A DNA stretch of 32,707 nucleotides, taken from NCBI RefSeq assembly GCF_019209865.1, contig NZ_JAHUTT010000045.1, forward strand, positions 1-32,707, written 5' to 3'. Source of the stretch: Shewanella sp. NIFS-20-20. GTDB taxonomy: Bacteria > Pseudomonadota > Gammaproteobacteria > Enterobacterales > Shewanellaceae. This document shows, in pieces, positions 17,933 through 26,592 of this stretch. Under the pieces are notes generated by a model. It had not been told where the DNA came from, did not search any database, and saw nothing but the letters and a program-made list of their open reading frames with translations. Both the position numbers and the translations under genes were made by a program. The stretch's first letter is position 1. Every line of letters begins with the position of its first letter.

Positions 17933-18927
17933 GGTTGAAATCTCCTCGGCGTGAGTCCGGCGTAGCCCTGTTGGTGGTGTTACTTATTGTTGCCATTATT
18001 GCCTTGTTGGCCACAGAGATCACTTCGCGTAATCAGTTAGAAGTGCGGCGAACATTGAATTTAGCTCAGTATGATCAAGCTTACTGGTATGCGATGAGTG
18101 CGGAGCAATTAGTTAAGAAAGTATTGAAGCAAGATTTAGATGATAGTGATGGCACGGTCCATTTACAGCAATATTGGGCATTGGCCGATGTGGTTTTTCC
18201 AGCGGAGTATGGTGAGATCTCGGGTAAGATCACCGACATGCGCTCATGCTTTAACTTGAATGCCTTATCTCAAAAAAGTGCGGATACTGAAAACGGTGTT
18301 CCAAAAATGCCATTGCCAACTCGGCAGTTTCAGGCCTTATTGGTTGCATTGGGGATGGATGATTATAGTGCCGAGCGTTTGAGTCATAATCTCAAAGATT
18401 ATGTGGACGCCGATGACGTCACCAGCCCTTATGGCGCGGAAGATGCGGAATATGAAGCCAGAACGATGCCGTATCGCGCGGCCAATAACTTATTGCAACA
18501 TCGTAGTGAGTTACGCGCCGTGATTGGCTTTACCCAAGATGTGTACCAAAAATTACAGCCTTATGTGTGCGCCATCCCTGGGGATGATAGGCAATTGCTG
18601 AATATCAATACCTTAGAGCAAGAGCAGGCGGCGCTGTTGGCCGCCATGTTTGAGAATAAAATTTCTGTTGGTGAGGCGGAGAGTATTCTCAGCCAACGCC
18701 CAATGAGTGGTTTTGAAAAAATCACGGATTTCTGGGAAATTGGCTCCTTGGCCAATCTGCAGCAAGATGAGGTAATGAAGTCGAGCATAGTGGTCGATAG
18801 CCAGTACTTCTTTCTGCAGGCTGGGGCGAAAGTGGATAATGCGGTATTTTTGATGGATAGCGTCCTTAAGCGGCAAAGCGGAAATAAGATGGCGGTCGTA
18901 GCCCGTCAATTTGGTGGACAAAAATAA
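17929..18927 (+). CDS. gspK: Type II secretion minor pseudopilin GspK
   Basis: GspK caps the pseudopilus tip. The 332-residue protein has a basic leader cut after G11 (RRESGVALLVVLLIVAIIAL). The +5 position is not Glu, as is normal for GspK and unlike the other four pseudopilins. A large globular domain follows, with two regions typical of the family: SCFNLNALSQ near 106 and LLNINTLEQEQAALLAAMF near 223. It starts at the ATGA overlap with gspJ. Confidence 0.96.
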   Translation: MRLKSPRRESGVALLVVLLIVAIIALLATEITSRNQLEVRRTLNLAQYDQAYWYAMSAEQLVKKVLKQDLDDSDGTVHLQQYWALADVVFPAEYGEISGKITDMRSCFNLNALSQKSADTENGVPKMPLPTRQFQALLVALGMDDYSAERLSHNLKDYVDADDVTSPYGAEDAEYEARTMPYRAANNLLQHRSELRAVIGFTQDVYQKLQPYVCAIPGDDRQLLNINTLEQEQAALLAAMFENKISVGEAESILSQRPMSGFEKITDFWEIGSLANLQQDEVMKSSIVVDSQYFFLQAGAKVDNAVFLMDSVLKRQSGNKMAVVARQFGGQK

Positions 18928-18961
18928 CAATCCTGCATAGATGCTGGAGTGGAGAATAAAC

Positions 18962-20155
18962 GTGAGTGAACGCCTGATAATACGTCTAGGCATAGATGAT
19001 GCGAGCCCTTGCAGTTGGTTAATTTGGTCGGCTGCGACTAATGACGTCATCGCATCTGGTGTTTTGGCAAAACCATCAGAGTTAGCCACTTTAAGCGAAC
19101 ACGCCGCCAATCGTCCTGTCGATGTCTTAGTGTCCTCGGCGGGCTTAACCCTGACTCAGGTCAATTTGCCGGTAAAAGGTCAGCGTCAGGCATTAAAGGC
19201 CTTACCCTTTATGCTGGAAGAAAATTTGGCTGGCAATGTCGATGACATGCATTTTGTACCATCCGAGCGCGATGGTGATTTGCTCGGGGTTATTGCCGTG
19301 AGCCATCAACAAATGCAAGCTTGGCTGGCGTGGTTAGCAGACGCGCAAATCACCCCAAGCGTCATGCTGGCAGATTGTTTATGTTTACCCGCGGTTGATG
19401 GCTGTGACTGGAGCGCCATGGCCTTTGATGACGATATTATGCTGCGTCTTAACGGTGGTTTAGGGTATTTGCTGCCTAAATCATGGTTACTACTGGCATT
19501 AACACAATTAACGGCAACCTTGCCGACGCCGCCGGTGGTTGCTTGTTTTACCGAGATGGATTTACCCGCCACGGATATCCGCATGCAGCCGTTAGAGTTG
19601 CCAATGCAGGTGCTGGTATCCGGTATCAGCTCGGCCAAGGGAAATTTATTAAGTGGCCATTATCAACCCAAAAAACACTATTCTGCGGCGTTACGGCCGT
19701 GGTTACCGGTCGCGGCCTTAGTGCTGCTGGCCTTGGTCTTGTCCTTGGTGGATAAAGGGGTTGCCATTTATCGCATTAATCAAGAAACCCAAGTGGTACA
19801 ACAACAAGTGCAGTCGATTTTTACCACCATGGTACCGGGCAGTCGCCGGATCGTTAATTTACGTAATCAGCTGGGTGCTGAGCTGCGTAAGCTACAAGGC
19901 CAGGGCAGTGGTGGTCAATTATTTGTGATGTTGGCTGAATTGGAGCCGGTCTTTAAAGCGGTGCCGTCATTAAAACCCAATGGCTTGCGCTTCGATAGCC
20001 AGCGCAGTGAATTACGCTTGCAAGTCACGGCGGACAGTTTTGAGCAGATAGAAAAGTTTCGCGAGTTAGCCAGCAAAGATTTTAAGGTGGAGGCCGGAGC
20101 CATGAATAGTGCCGAGCAATCAGTTAATAGTACGCTGATCTTGAGGAGTATTTAA
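18962..20155 (+). CDS. gspL: Type II secretion protein GspL
   Basis: GspL anchors the ATPase GspE to the membrane and pairs with GspM. I start it at GTG 18962, with GGAG 7 nt upstream, giving 397 residues beginning MSERLIIRLG; the open frame runs seven codons further upstream without a ribosome binding site. Residues 1-240 form the cytoplasmic actin-like domain (LPFMLEENLAGNVDDMHFV near 81), 247-263 a membrane helix (WLPVAALVLLALVLSLV), and the rest is a periplasmic ferredoxin-like domain. The stop overlaps gspM by one base (TAATG). Confidence 0.95.
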   Translation: MSERLIIRLGIDDASPCSWLIWSAATNDVIASGVLAKPSELATLSEHAANRPVDVLVSSAGLTLTQVNLPVKGQRQALKALPFMLEENLAGNVDDMHFVPSERDGDLLGVIAVSHQQMQAWLAWLADAQITPSVMLADCLCLPAVDGCDWSAMAFDDDIMLRLNGGLGYLLPKSWLLLALTQLTATLPTPPVVACFTEMDLPATDIRMQPLELPMQVLVSGISSAKGNLLSGHYQPKKHYSAALRPWLPVAALVLLALVLSLVDKGVAIYRINQETQVVQQQVQSIFTTMVPGSRRIVNLRNQLGAELRKLQGQGSGGQLFVMLAELEPVFKAVPSLKPNGLRFDSQRSELRLQVTADSFEQIEKFRELASKDFKVEAGAMNSAEQSVNSTLILRSI

Positions 20156-20634
20156 TGGAACAGACCTTGAAGAGTTGGTGGCAGTCACTGGCACAACGCG
20201 AACGGCAAATGGTGGCAGCCGCCGTGGTGGTGATCATCATCGGGGTAGGTTATTGGGGAATTTGGAGCCCAATCACTAACGCCTTGAGTGATGCCGAGCA
20301 AGATTTACAAGTTCAACAACAGAATTTGTTATACGCCAAAACGACGGCGAATCAAATTACCGCTTTGCGACAAAGTGGCCAACAAAGTACTCGGCGCGGT
20401 AGTATCAGCACCATAGTGACGAAGGCGGCCAATGATTATCAGTTAGAAATTAGTCGAATGCAGCCTCAGGGCAATTCGATCCAACTGTGGATGGATGATG
20501 TGCCTTTTAATACCCTCATCAGCTTTTTGGATAAGTTAGTCCAAGAACAAGGGTTATCGCTAGATAGCTTAGACGTGAGTGAGACCGATACTCCCGGGAT
20601 AGTTCAGGTTCGCAGGATCCAACTGTCGCAATAA
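20155..20634 (+). CDS. gspM: Type II secretion protein GspM
   Basis: GspM stabilises GspL and the platform. The 159-residue protein has a short cytoplasmic N-terminus (WWQSLAQRERQMV), one membrane helix at about 20-38, a coiled segment and a small periplasmic domain. GAGGAG precedes the ATG. It overlaps gspL by one base and is followed by gspN after 10 nt. Confidence 0.94.
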   Translation: MEQTLKSWWQSLAQRERQMVAAAVVVIIIGVGYWGIWSPITNALSDAEQDLQVQQQNLLYAKTTANQITALRQSGQQSTRRGSISTIVTKAANDYQLEISRMQPQGNSIQLWMDDVPFNTLISFLDKLVQEQGLSLDSLDVSETDTPGIVQVRRIQLSQ

Positions 20635-20644
20635 GGAAACCGTA

Positions 20645-21406
20645 GTGAAAGTTGTTAAGAAAGTCCTATTTTTCGTTCTCTTGTATGGCGTTTTTATGCT
20701 GGCATATTTACCTGCTAGTGTGGCGATCTCTTGGGTGAGCTTGCCTAAAAATCTCACCTTATCTGGGATCAGCGGTAGCATTTGGTCAGGAAAAATCAAT
20801 CAGTTATCTATTGATGGGCGCCAGCTCGATGACTTGCGCTGGCAGATGACTCCGCTGCAACTATTGAGCGGAAAGGTCGCGGCTCATATTCAAGTGGGAA
20901 GCCGTGCCACACTGGTTAATGCTAAAGCGAATGTAGCTTATGGCATGTCAGGTTTGGCCTTGAGCGATGTTAGGTTTGAAGCGCCTGTCGCTTGGTTGAT
21001 TGGCAATAGCCGTTTACCGTTTCGAACCAAAGCGCAGGGGGAGGTGACCGTGTTGCTCACCGATTTTACTCAAGGCGCCCCTTGGTGCTCGCAGCTGGAT
21101 GGTAAAGCCTTTGCCTCTGGATTGCAGGTTGATAATCAATTTGGCCAATATCCGCTCGGACAATTGCAGTTGGCAATGAGTTGCACTGACGGTCAAGTGA
21201 TGGTTAATATTGATGAAACCACCAATGGTTTGGGCTTGTCTGGCAGCGCGACCGTCGGTGAGCAGATGCAGGTTGCATTGACGGCTAAGATCCGTGAAAC
21301 CAATACCATGCCGGATGATCTTAAAAAGGCGCTGACCTTTTTAGGCCAGCCCGACAGCCAAGGTTATTATCCTCTCAAATTTAATGGCCGAGTGCCCGGT
21401 CTATAA
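20645..21406 (+). CDS. gspN: Type II secretion protein GspN
   Basis: GspN is an accessory, sometimes dispensable, inner-membrane component whose role is poorly known. The 253-residue protein begins with an uncleaved-type membrane helix at about 5-24 and continues as a beta-rich periplasmic domain (VSLPKNLTLSGISGSIWSG). It starts with GTG, with AAGGA at good spacing, and is the last gene of the operon. A 14-bp hairpin follows 8 nt after the stop. Confidence 0.93.
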   Translation: MKVVKKVLFFVLLYGVFMLAYLPASVAISWVSLPKNLTLSGISGSIWSGKINQLSIDGRQLDDLRWQMTPLQLLSGKVAAHIQVGSRATLVNAKANVAYGMSGLALSDVRFEAPVAWLIGNSRLPFRTKAQGEVTVLLTDFTQGAPWCSQLDGKAFASGLQVDNQFGQYPLGQLQLAMSCTDGQVMVNIDETTNGLGLSGSATVGEQMQVALTAKIRETNTMPDDLKKALTFLGQPDSQGYYPLKFNGRVPGL

Positions 21407-21414
21407 TCGCATCG

Positions 21415-21447
21415 TCCTGAGGCCAAGGCTGTTCCTTGGCCTCAGGA
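21415..21447. terminator. Hairpin between convergent gspN and yrfG
   Basis: A perfect 14-bp stem (TCCTGAGGCCAAGG and its complement) closes the loop CTGTT between the 3' ends of gspN and yrfG. The yrfG stop codon at 21442-21444 lies in the right arm. There is no T run on either side, so it may work as a bidirectional barrier or an mRNA-end protector. Confidence 0.6.
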
Positions 21448-22116
21448 TGAATGACTAATGAGTAAGTCCTGCAATAAAACTTGGTAGTCGTGGATCGCCG
21501 GAAAGTCAGTGATGACTTGATGGGGTTTTTGCGAGTCAGGATTATTGATCCCCAATTGAAAACCAATCCCAGCCGCCTTGGCTGCGGCTAAGATGCTGGG
21601 GCTATCGTCGATAAACAGACAGCGCTCTGGTACGAGATCAAAATGGTCAATGGCAAACTGCCAAAACTCTGGCCGTTCTTTGGCATAGCCACTGGTATGG
21701 CTAGACAGTTGCCCATCTAATTGACTCTCTAACCCTGTGTGTTCCAGCTTTAACGCTAAATTATCGGGGTGCGCATTGGTCAATAACAAGCGTTTTTTGC
21801 CGGCCTGCTTTAAGGCCAATAAAAATGGCATGCTGTCTTGTCGCATTTGAATGCGTTCAATGAGGCGATAATGCAGTGCCATAATATCCAGCCCTAAGGT
21901 CTGTTGCCAATAATCCAAGCAATACCAGTCTAACGTACCTGCCACTTTCTGGTAGGCAGCTTCCACTTGCCCTTGCGCTTGGGTCAATGAAATCTGGCGT
22001 TGCAGGCTTAAGGTCTGGGGGACTAGTTGCTGCCAAATGCAATTGTCGAAATGGAGGTCGAGTAAGGTGCCATCCATATCCAATAAGACGGTATCAATTT
22101 GTTGCCAAGGAAACAT
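21442..22116 (-). CDS. yrfG: HAD-family GMP/IMP nucleotidase YrfG
   Basis: This haloacid-dehalogenase phosphatase of 224 residues resembles E. coli YrfG, which removes phosphate from purine mononucleotides. HAD motifs are clear: DMDGTLLDLHFDN at 13-25 with the nucleophile D13, LTNAHPDNLALKLEHTGL for motif II, a lysine in GYAKERPEF for motif III, and FIDDSPSIL for motif IV. NWYCLDYW-like DWYCLDYWQQTLGLDI is shared with the E. coli protein. AAGGGCAG precedes the ATG. It is convergent with gspN and divergent from nudE. Confidence 0.92.
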   Translation of the reverse strand: MFPWQQIDTVLLDMDGTLLDLHFDNCIWQQLVPQTLSLQRQISLTQAQGQVEAAYQKVAGTLDWYCLDYWQQTLGLDIMALHYRLIERIQMRQDSMPFLLALKQAGKKRLLLTNAHPDNLALKLEHTGLESQLDGQLSSHTSGYAKERPEFWQFAIDHFDLVPERCLFIDDSPSILAAAKAAGIGFQLGINNPDSQKPHQVITDFPAIHDYQVLLQDLLISHSS

Positions 22117-22214
22117 AACTGCCCTTTGTCGATATTTTCAGTTGTGCAATAACAGCAGCATAGTAAGATTAGAAGGCAAAAGATATTTAATTTCCCCTTT
22201 AATCTGAGGCCACT

Positions 22215-22760
22215 ATGAGCACAAGGCAAAAGCCCGATATTTTAGATAGGCAAGTGGTTGCCCATAGTCGTTTGTTCAAGATTGAACAGGTTCATCTTAA
22301 GTTTTCCAATCAAGTCGAGCGCGTTTATGAGCGGATGGCCGGTTCAAGTCGTGGTGCCGTGATGGTGGTGCCTATGCTGGGCGAACAGTTATTGCTCGCC
22401 AGAGAATATGCCGCCGGCACTGATAACTATGAATTAGGCTTTCCAAAAGGCTTGATCGATCCCGGTGAGGATGGCATCACCGCAGCCAATCGTGAATTAC
22501 AAGAAGAAATTGGCTACAAAGCCGCGCACTTAACCTTGTTGAAAGAGTTGTCGCTGGCACCTGGCTATTTCTCCAGTAAGATGCAGATTTTTTTGGCCCA
22601 AGATTTGACGCCAAGCCAATTGGAAGGGGACGAGCCAGAACCGATAGAGGTTGAGCCTTGGGCACTTGCGGATTGGGAAAAATTACTCGAAGATCCTGAT
22701 TTTACTGAATCCAGAAGCGTTAGCGCATTGTTTTTAGCACTGAAGTATCTCAAACTTTAG
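22215..22760 (+). CDS. nudE: ADP-compound Nudix hydrolase NudE
   Basis: NudE hydrolyses ADP-ribose, NADH and similar ADP-linked compounds to AMP plus a phosphorylated partner. The 181-residue protein carries an intact Nudix box GLIDPGE...REL.EEIGY at about 78-100, including the metal-binding glutamates. MAGSSRGAVMVVPML and LSLAPGYFSSKM are typical of this subfamily. GAGG lies about 6 nt before the ATG. In E. coli nudE is also near yrfG and hslR. Confidence 0.94.
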   Translation: MSTRQKPDILDRQVVAHSRLFKIEQVHLKFSNQVERVYERMAGSSRGAVMVVPMLGEQLLLAREYAAGTDNYELGFPKGLIDPGEDGITAANRELQEEIGYKAAHLTLLKELSLAPGYFSSKMQIFLAQDLTPSQLEGDEPEPIEVEPWALADWEKLLEDPDFTESRSVSALFLALKYLKL

Positions 22761-22769
22761 TCATACCGG

Positions 22770-22799
22770 TTGTCGAAGGTCGACAAATTACATTTTTAT
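22770..22799 (+). terminator. Possible weak terminator after nudE
   Basis: TTGTCG and CGACAA (22770-22775 and 22781-22786) form a 6-bp stem with a 5-nt loop, followed by an AT-rich tail ATTACATTTTTATT. It lies between nudE and cysQ, so it may separate their transcription. Confidence 0.35.
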
Positions 22800-22850
22800 T
22801 CTGAGTTGTGCTGATGGCTCTTGTGGTTGCCATTAGCATCTGGAGTGAGT

Positions 22851-23663
22851 ATGCAGCCAGAACAATTGATAGAGGCCGTTATTGCTATCGCAGCGGATGC
22901 GGCCAAAACGATCAAGTCTATTTATCTCGATGGTCATTTTGAAAAAGAACTGAAGCAAGACAATACCCCTGTGACTTCCGCCGATATCGCCGCCCACACA
23001 TTAATTACAGCGAGCTTACAACAGTTGACGCCGACGATACCGGTGATTTCTGAAGAAGATGCCGATATTCCGTTTGCAGTGCGGAGTGACTGGCCTAGAT
23101 ATTGGCTCGTGGACCCTTTAGATGGCACAGGCGAATTTATTGCCGGCAGTGATGATTTTTCGGTGATCATTGCCCTGATTGAGCACAATCGCCCCATCAT
23201 GGGGGTGGTGTATGTGCCGATGACCGACGTGTGTTATTACGCCATTGCTGGTCTCGGGGCTTATAAGCGCGCCGGCCAACAAGAGCTTCGTATCCAGGCC
23301 AAAACCTTAACCGCAGGCCGCGATAGCGATTTACGATTGGCTGTGAGTCGTCGCCAAGATCCTAAGTCGGTGCTTAAGTTGTTTGCTAACCCTAAGCATT
23401 GCGAGTTAGTGGTGATGGGGGGCGCGGCCCTCAAAGCCTGTTTGGTGGCTGAAGGGCGTGCGGATTGTTATGTGCGTATCGGTCCTACCGGCGAATGGGA
23501 TACTGGAGCGGCCCAAATTATTGTGGAAGAGGCCGGCGGGCAAATCATGGATATTAGCTTATCACCGCTGACTTATAACGAACGAGAAACCATGGAAAAC
23601 CCGAACTTTATCGTGGTTGGCATGCCATCCTTACCTTGGGATGAGATCATGCAGGAGCAGTAG
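22851..23663 (+). CDS. cysQ: 3'(2'),5'-bisphosphate nucleotidase CysQ
   Basis: CysQ removes the 3' phosphate from PAP formed during sulfate assimilation, preventing its toxic build-up; it is a membrane-associated, lithium-sensitive inositol-monophosphatase-family enzyme. From ATG 22851 (TGGAGTG before it) the protein has 270 residues. The metal-binding motifs are SEEDA (near 65), WLVDPLDGTGEF (near 83) and GEWDTGAAQIIVEEAGG (near 216). The open frame runs ten codons further upstream from a TTG, which I reject. Its TAG stop abuts the GTG start of the GNAT gene, so the two are co-transcribed. Confidence 0.94.
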   Translation: MQPEQLIEAVIAIAADAAKTIKSIYLDGHFEKELKQDNTPVTSADIAAHTLITASLQQLTPTIPVISEEDADIPFAVRSDWPRYWLVDPLDGTGEFIAGSDDFSVIIALIEHNRPIMGVVYVPMTDVCYYAIAGLGAYKRAGQQELRIQAKTLTAGRDSDLRLAVSRRQDPKSVLKLFANPKHCELVVMGGAALKACLVAEGRADCYVRIGPTGEWDTGAAQIIVEEAGGQIMDISLSPLTYNERETMENPNFIVVGMPSLPWDEIMQEQ

Positions 23664-24116
23664 GTGAGCGAATTTATCCTTGACGTTGCTACCAAGCAAG
23701 ATTTGGCGCAAGTCTTTGCCCTTGAACAACAAGTCTTTGGTGAGCATTCGTATCCAGACTTCTTTTTTAGACAAGCATTTGATTGCTGGCATGATGGCTT
23801 GATGGTCGCTAAAAATTGCCAAGGTAAGATCCTCGGCTATCAGTTGGCAGTGCGCGGCTCAGATCCCAAAGATTACTGGATTTTATCCCTCGCCGTGGCT
23901 ACCGAGAGTCAAGGCCAAGGGGTTGGAAAACAGTTGATAAAGGCTGGGATCCGTAAGGCGCCATCGGGGGTTGAGCGGGTGTTATTAACCGTGTCACCCA
24001 CCAATAGCGCTCGGCAACTGTATCAAGCACAAGGCTTTGCTGATATCGCCTTTGATGCCGAGTACTTTGGGCCCAACCAGCCTCGGATAGTGATGGCGCT
24101 GGCGCTATCAGCCTAA
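23664..24116 (+). CDS. GNAT-family N-acetyltransferase
   Basis: The 150-residue protein has the acetyl-CoA binding loop in SLAVATESQGQGVGKQLIKAGI (Q/RxxGxG/A form, read as QGQGVG), preceded by a GYQLAVRG strand and followed by LTVSPTNSARQLYQAQGF. This resembles RimI-type acetyltransferases, which modify the N-terminus of ribosomal protein S18 or similar targets, but the substrate cannot be named from sequence. It starts with GTG, with GGAG 7 nt upstream, directly after cysQ. The MFS gene follows 21 nt downstream. Confidence 0.88.
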   Translation: MSEFILDVATKQDLAQVFALEQQVFGEHSYPDFFFRQAFDCWHDGLMVAKNCQGKILGYQLAVRGSDPKDYWILSLAVATESQGQGVGKQLIKAGIRKAPSGVERVLLTVSPTNSARQLYQAQGFADIAFDAEYFGPNQPRIVMALALSA

Positions 24117-24137
24117 TGAGCCGCCGCAGGAGAGTAA

Positions 24138-25433
24138 ATGTTTTTTAGTCGGCGTTTCTTGCCTTATTTTGTCGTTCAAAGCCTAGGGGCTTTGAATGAC
24201 AATGTTTACAAAAATACTCTGTTATTAATGGTGGCTTGGGCCAGTGTGGCGGAGTTGCCTATGCCGGCTGACCTCTTTATCAACTTAGCTGCTGCCCTGT
24301 TTATCTTGCCTTTTTTATTGTTCTCGGCCCATGCCGGTCAGTTAGCGGATCGTTGTGATAAGGCGTGGCTCATTCGGCGTCTCAAGACTATCGAACTGTT
24401 GTTGATGTTAGCTGCCGCCGCCGCCATCATGACCCAGAGCTATTTGATGATGCTGGCGTTCTTATTTTTAATGGGAACCCAGTCGGCTTACTTTGGCCCG
24501 GTAAAATACGCGTTATTGCCGCAAACCTTGGCCGCCGATGAATTGGTGCAGGGCAATGCTTGGGTCGAGGTTGGTACTTTTCTTGCCATATTAGCAGGTA
24601 CTATCGGCGCGGGTGTGATCATGGCGAGCCAGGATGCTAATCTGCTGGCGAGTGCGATTGTGATAGGGTTAGCAGCATTAGGATGGCTAGCCAGTCGCTG
24701 GATTTTGCCTATTCCAGCTTTAACTTTGCAGCGACAATCCGCTAGTTTTTGGCAGGTATTTAAAGATGTGAAGGCGGATCAGGCTATCTTTGCTGCAATT
24801 TTAGCGATAAGTTGGTTCTGGTTCTTAGGGGCGATATATTTAACGCAATTTCCTAACCTTACCCGCTTGTGGTTGGGGGCTAACCCGACAGTGGTGTCAT
24901 TGTTGTTGGCCGTATTCTCGGTGGGAATTGGGCTCGGATCATTTTTATCGGTGCGCTTAGCGCGCTCGAAAGTCGAGCTGGGGATCATTGCCTTTGGACT
25001 TGGGGGCATGACTTTATTTGGTCTGGACTTTGCTTGGGCTATGCCGGATATGCCTGTGAGTCATGAGCTGCCAGCTATCACCTTAGTGCAATTTATGAGT
25101 CAAGATCACCATTGGCGTCTCTTGTGTGATCTCTTGATGATCGGGGTGAGTGGTGGCATTTATATCGTGCCCTTATATAGCTTTATTCAAACGGAATCTA
25201 TGCCAGAGCAACGAGCACAAGTGATTGCCATTAATAATATTTTCAATGCAATTCTTATGATCATATCCGCGCTTGTCGCCATCCTAGTGTTACAGGTCTT
25301 TGATGGCTCGATTCCGCAATTGTTGGCAATGGTTGCGGCGATGAATCTGGGGGTATTTATTTGGCTTTGCTTGCTGCAACCGCGATACCGCCATGCACTA
25401 TTGCGCTATGTCGGCGTCACCAGGTGGCGTTAG
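24138..25433 (+). CDS. MFS transporter, LplT-like (lysophospholipid flippase family)
   Basis: A 431-residue inner-membrane protein of the major facilitator superfamily with about 12 hydrophobic segments. The N-terminus FVVQSLGALNDNVYKNTLLL matches the start of LplT and of the transporter half of MFS-acyltransferase-ligase fusions. AHAGQLADRCDKAWLIRRLK is the usual A motif between helices 2 and 3, and MGTQSAYFGPVKYALLPQ is characteristic of the family. LplT flips lysophospholipids inward for re-acylation by Aas. Here there is no acyltransferase or ligase domain and no aas gene beside it, so that role is inferred from the family only. GGAGAG lies shortly before the ATG. It probably shares a transcript with cysQ and the GNAT gene. 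Confidence 0.82.
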   Translation: MFFSRRFLPYFVVQSLGALNDNVYKNTLLLMVAWASVAELPMPADLFINLAAALFILPFLLFSAHAGQLADRCDKAWLIRRLKTIELLLMLAAAAAIMTQSYLMMLAFLFLMGTQSAYFGPVKYALLPQTLAADELVQGNAWVEVGTFLAILAGTIGAGVIMASQDANLLASAIVIGLAALGWLASRWILPIPALTLQRQSASFWQVFKDVKADQAIFAAILAISWFWFLGAIYLTQFPNLTRLWLGANPTVVSLLLAVFSVGIGLGSFLSVRLARSKVELGIIAFGLGGMTLFGLDFAWAMPDMPVSHELPAITLVQFMSQDHHWRLLCDLLMIGVSGGIYIVPLYSFIQTESMPEQRAQVIAINNIFNAILMIISALVAILVLQVFDGSIPQLLAMVAAMNLGVFIWLCLLQPRYRHALLRYVGVTRWR

Positions 25434-25486
25434 CCACTGATACCTCAGTGGCTCGATAGTCACACAGCCCTCGGTAGAGGGCTGTG
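25433..25486. terminator. Tandem hairpins between convergent MFS and mnmH genes
   Basis: Stem 1: GCCACTGA/TCAGTGGC at 25433-25452, loop TACC. Stem 2: CACAGCCCTC with its complement at 25463-25486, loop GGTA, ten pairs. They fill the 54-bp gap between the stops of the MFS gene (25433) and mnmH (25488). Neither has a proper T run, though GGTTAGTT follows stem 2. Confidence 0.55.
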
Positions 25487-25487
25487 G

Positions 25488-26591
25488 TTAGTTGGCGGGT
25501 TGATCTAGCCATTGATGCATGTCGGCATGGCTGCCTTTGAATTTAATCCGCGGGGTTTTATTTTCCAATTGATAGCTATACATGGGGTCATAGTATTTTT
25601 CTAGCAATAAGGCAATCCAGCGTAGATGTCCTGCGGTGTCATTTTGCGAGACTTGTTGCTTGATCGCCTGATCAATAAGCTGCTGAAATTCATCATGCAA
25701 TTTACCACCTAGACGTTTTTTGATCCCAGAAATACTCTGGTGCAAATAGTCACTAAAGGCTTGCAAGCCAGTGTCAATGCCGAGGCGTTCCACATAGCCG
25801 CTATACATCTTATGGACATACTCATCGAGTAAGCGATTCAGTCGTTGCTCTAAAGGCTCCTCAAGTACCAAAATATCGGCTTGCTGCATCTTAGTGTAGA
25901 AGTTCACTGGTAAAGCAGAGCGGCCGATAAGAAAGCTTTCATCTTCCAGTAACAAGCGAGCATGCTGCTGTTGTTGATGATGGAGTAAGGCGACGGCCAA
26001 TTGATTCTCAAAATTTATCTGGCTAGGCTGTGGTTCATGTTTACGACCAAAACTTGAGCCTCTATGGTTGGCTATCCCCTCGAGATCAACGGCCTCCGCT
26101 CTTTCGAGCAGGAAATCTGTTTTGCCACAACCAGTACTACCGCTGATTATCTGCATCATTCCCAGTGTTGGCGCATGATCAATCACATTGATTAAATGCT
26201 GGCGCATGGCTTTATATCCACCTTCGATATACGCAATATTAACGCCGGCATCTGCTAACCATTGTTGGCTGATGCGTGATCGTAATCCCCCTCGAAAACA
26301 GTAAAGGTAGGCCGGAGGATGAGCACTGATAAACCCTAACCAGGCATCAATTCGTTGCTGCTTGGTTTTGCCTCTGACTAACTGATGCCCCAGTGCTAAT
26401 GCGGCCTCTTGGCCTTGTTCTTTGTAGCAGGTACCGACTTTTTGCCGCTCTGAATCCGTCATGAGTGGCAAGTTCACCGACGTTGGAAAGGCCCCTTTCG
26501 CAAATTCAATCGGTGCTCTGGTATCCATCATGGGATGGCCAGATAAAAAGATACGGTTGAACTCACAGGCTGGGATGGGTTCCATTGTCAT
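25488..26591 (-). CDS. mnmH: tRNA 2-selenouridine synthase MnmH (SelU/YbbB)
   Basis: MnmH replaces sulfur with selenium at the wobble 2-thiouridine of tRNAs for Lys, Glu and Gln, using selenophosphate and a geranylated intermediate. The 367-residue protein has an N-terminal rhodanese domain with catalytic C98 in YCFRGGLRS, then a P-loop GSTGCGKT at 151-158, exactly the family arrangement. The P-loop domain continues with [13 protein letters not shown]. It starts one nucleotide after the selD stop, so selD and mnmH form an operon that supplies and uses selenophosphate. A second ATG two codons later is an alternative start. Confidence 0.96.
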   Translation of the reverse strand: MTMEPIPACEFNRIFLSGHPMMDTRAPIEFAKGAFPTSVNLPLMTDSERQKVGTCYKEQGQEAALALGHQLVRGKTKQQRIDAWLGFISAHPPAYLYCFRGGLRSRISQQWLADAGVNIAYIEGGYKAMRQHLINVIDHAPTLGMMQIISGSTGCGKTDFLLERAEAVDLEGIANHRGSSFGRKHEPQPSQINFENQLAVALLHHQQQQHARLLLEDESFLIGRSALPVNFYTKMQQADILVLEEPLEQRLNRLLDEYVHKMYSGYVERLGIDTGLQAFSDYLHQSISGIKKRLGGKLHDEFQQLIDQAIKQQVSQNDTAGHLRWIALLLEKYYDPMYSYQLENKTPRIKFKGSHADMHQWLDQPAN

Positions 26592-26592
26592 A

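Noticed and set aside
17691..18023. Minus-strand open frames opposite the end of gspJ
   Set aside because: They arise from the simple GAT/AAT/GGT codons of the GspJ tail read backwards (H, Y and R runs); the plus-strand gspJ and gspK are clear.
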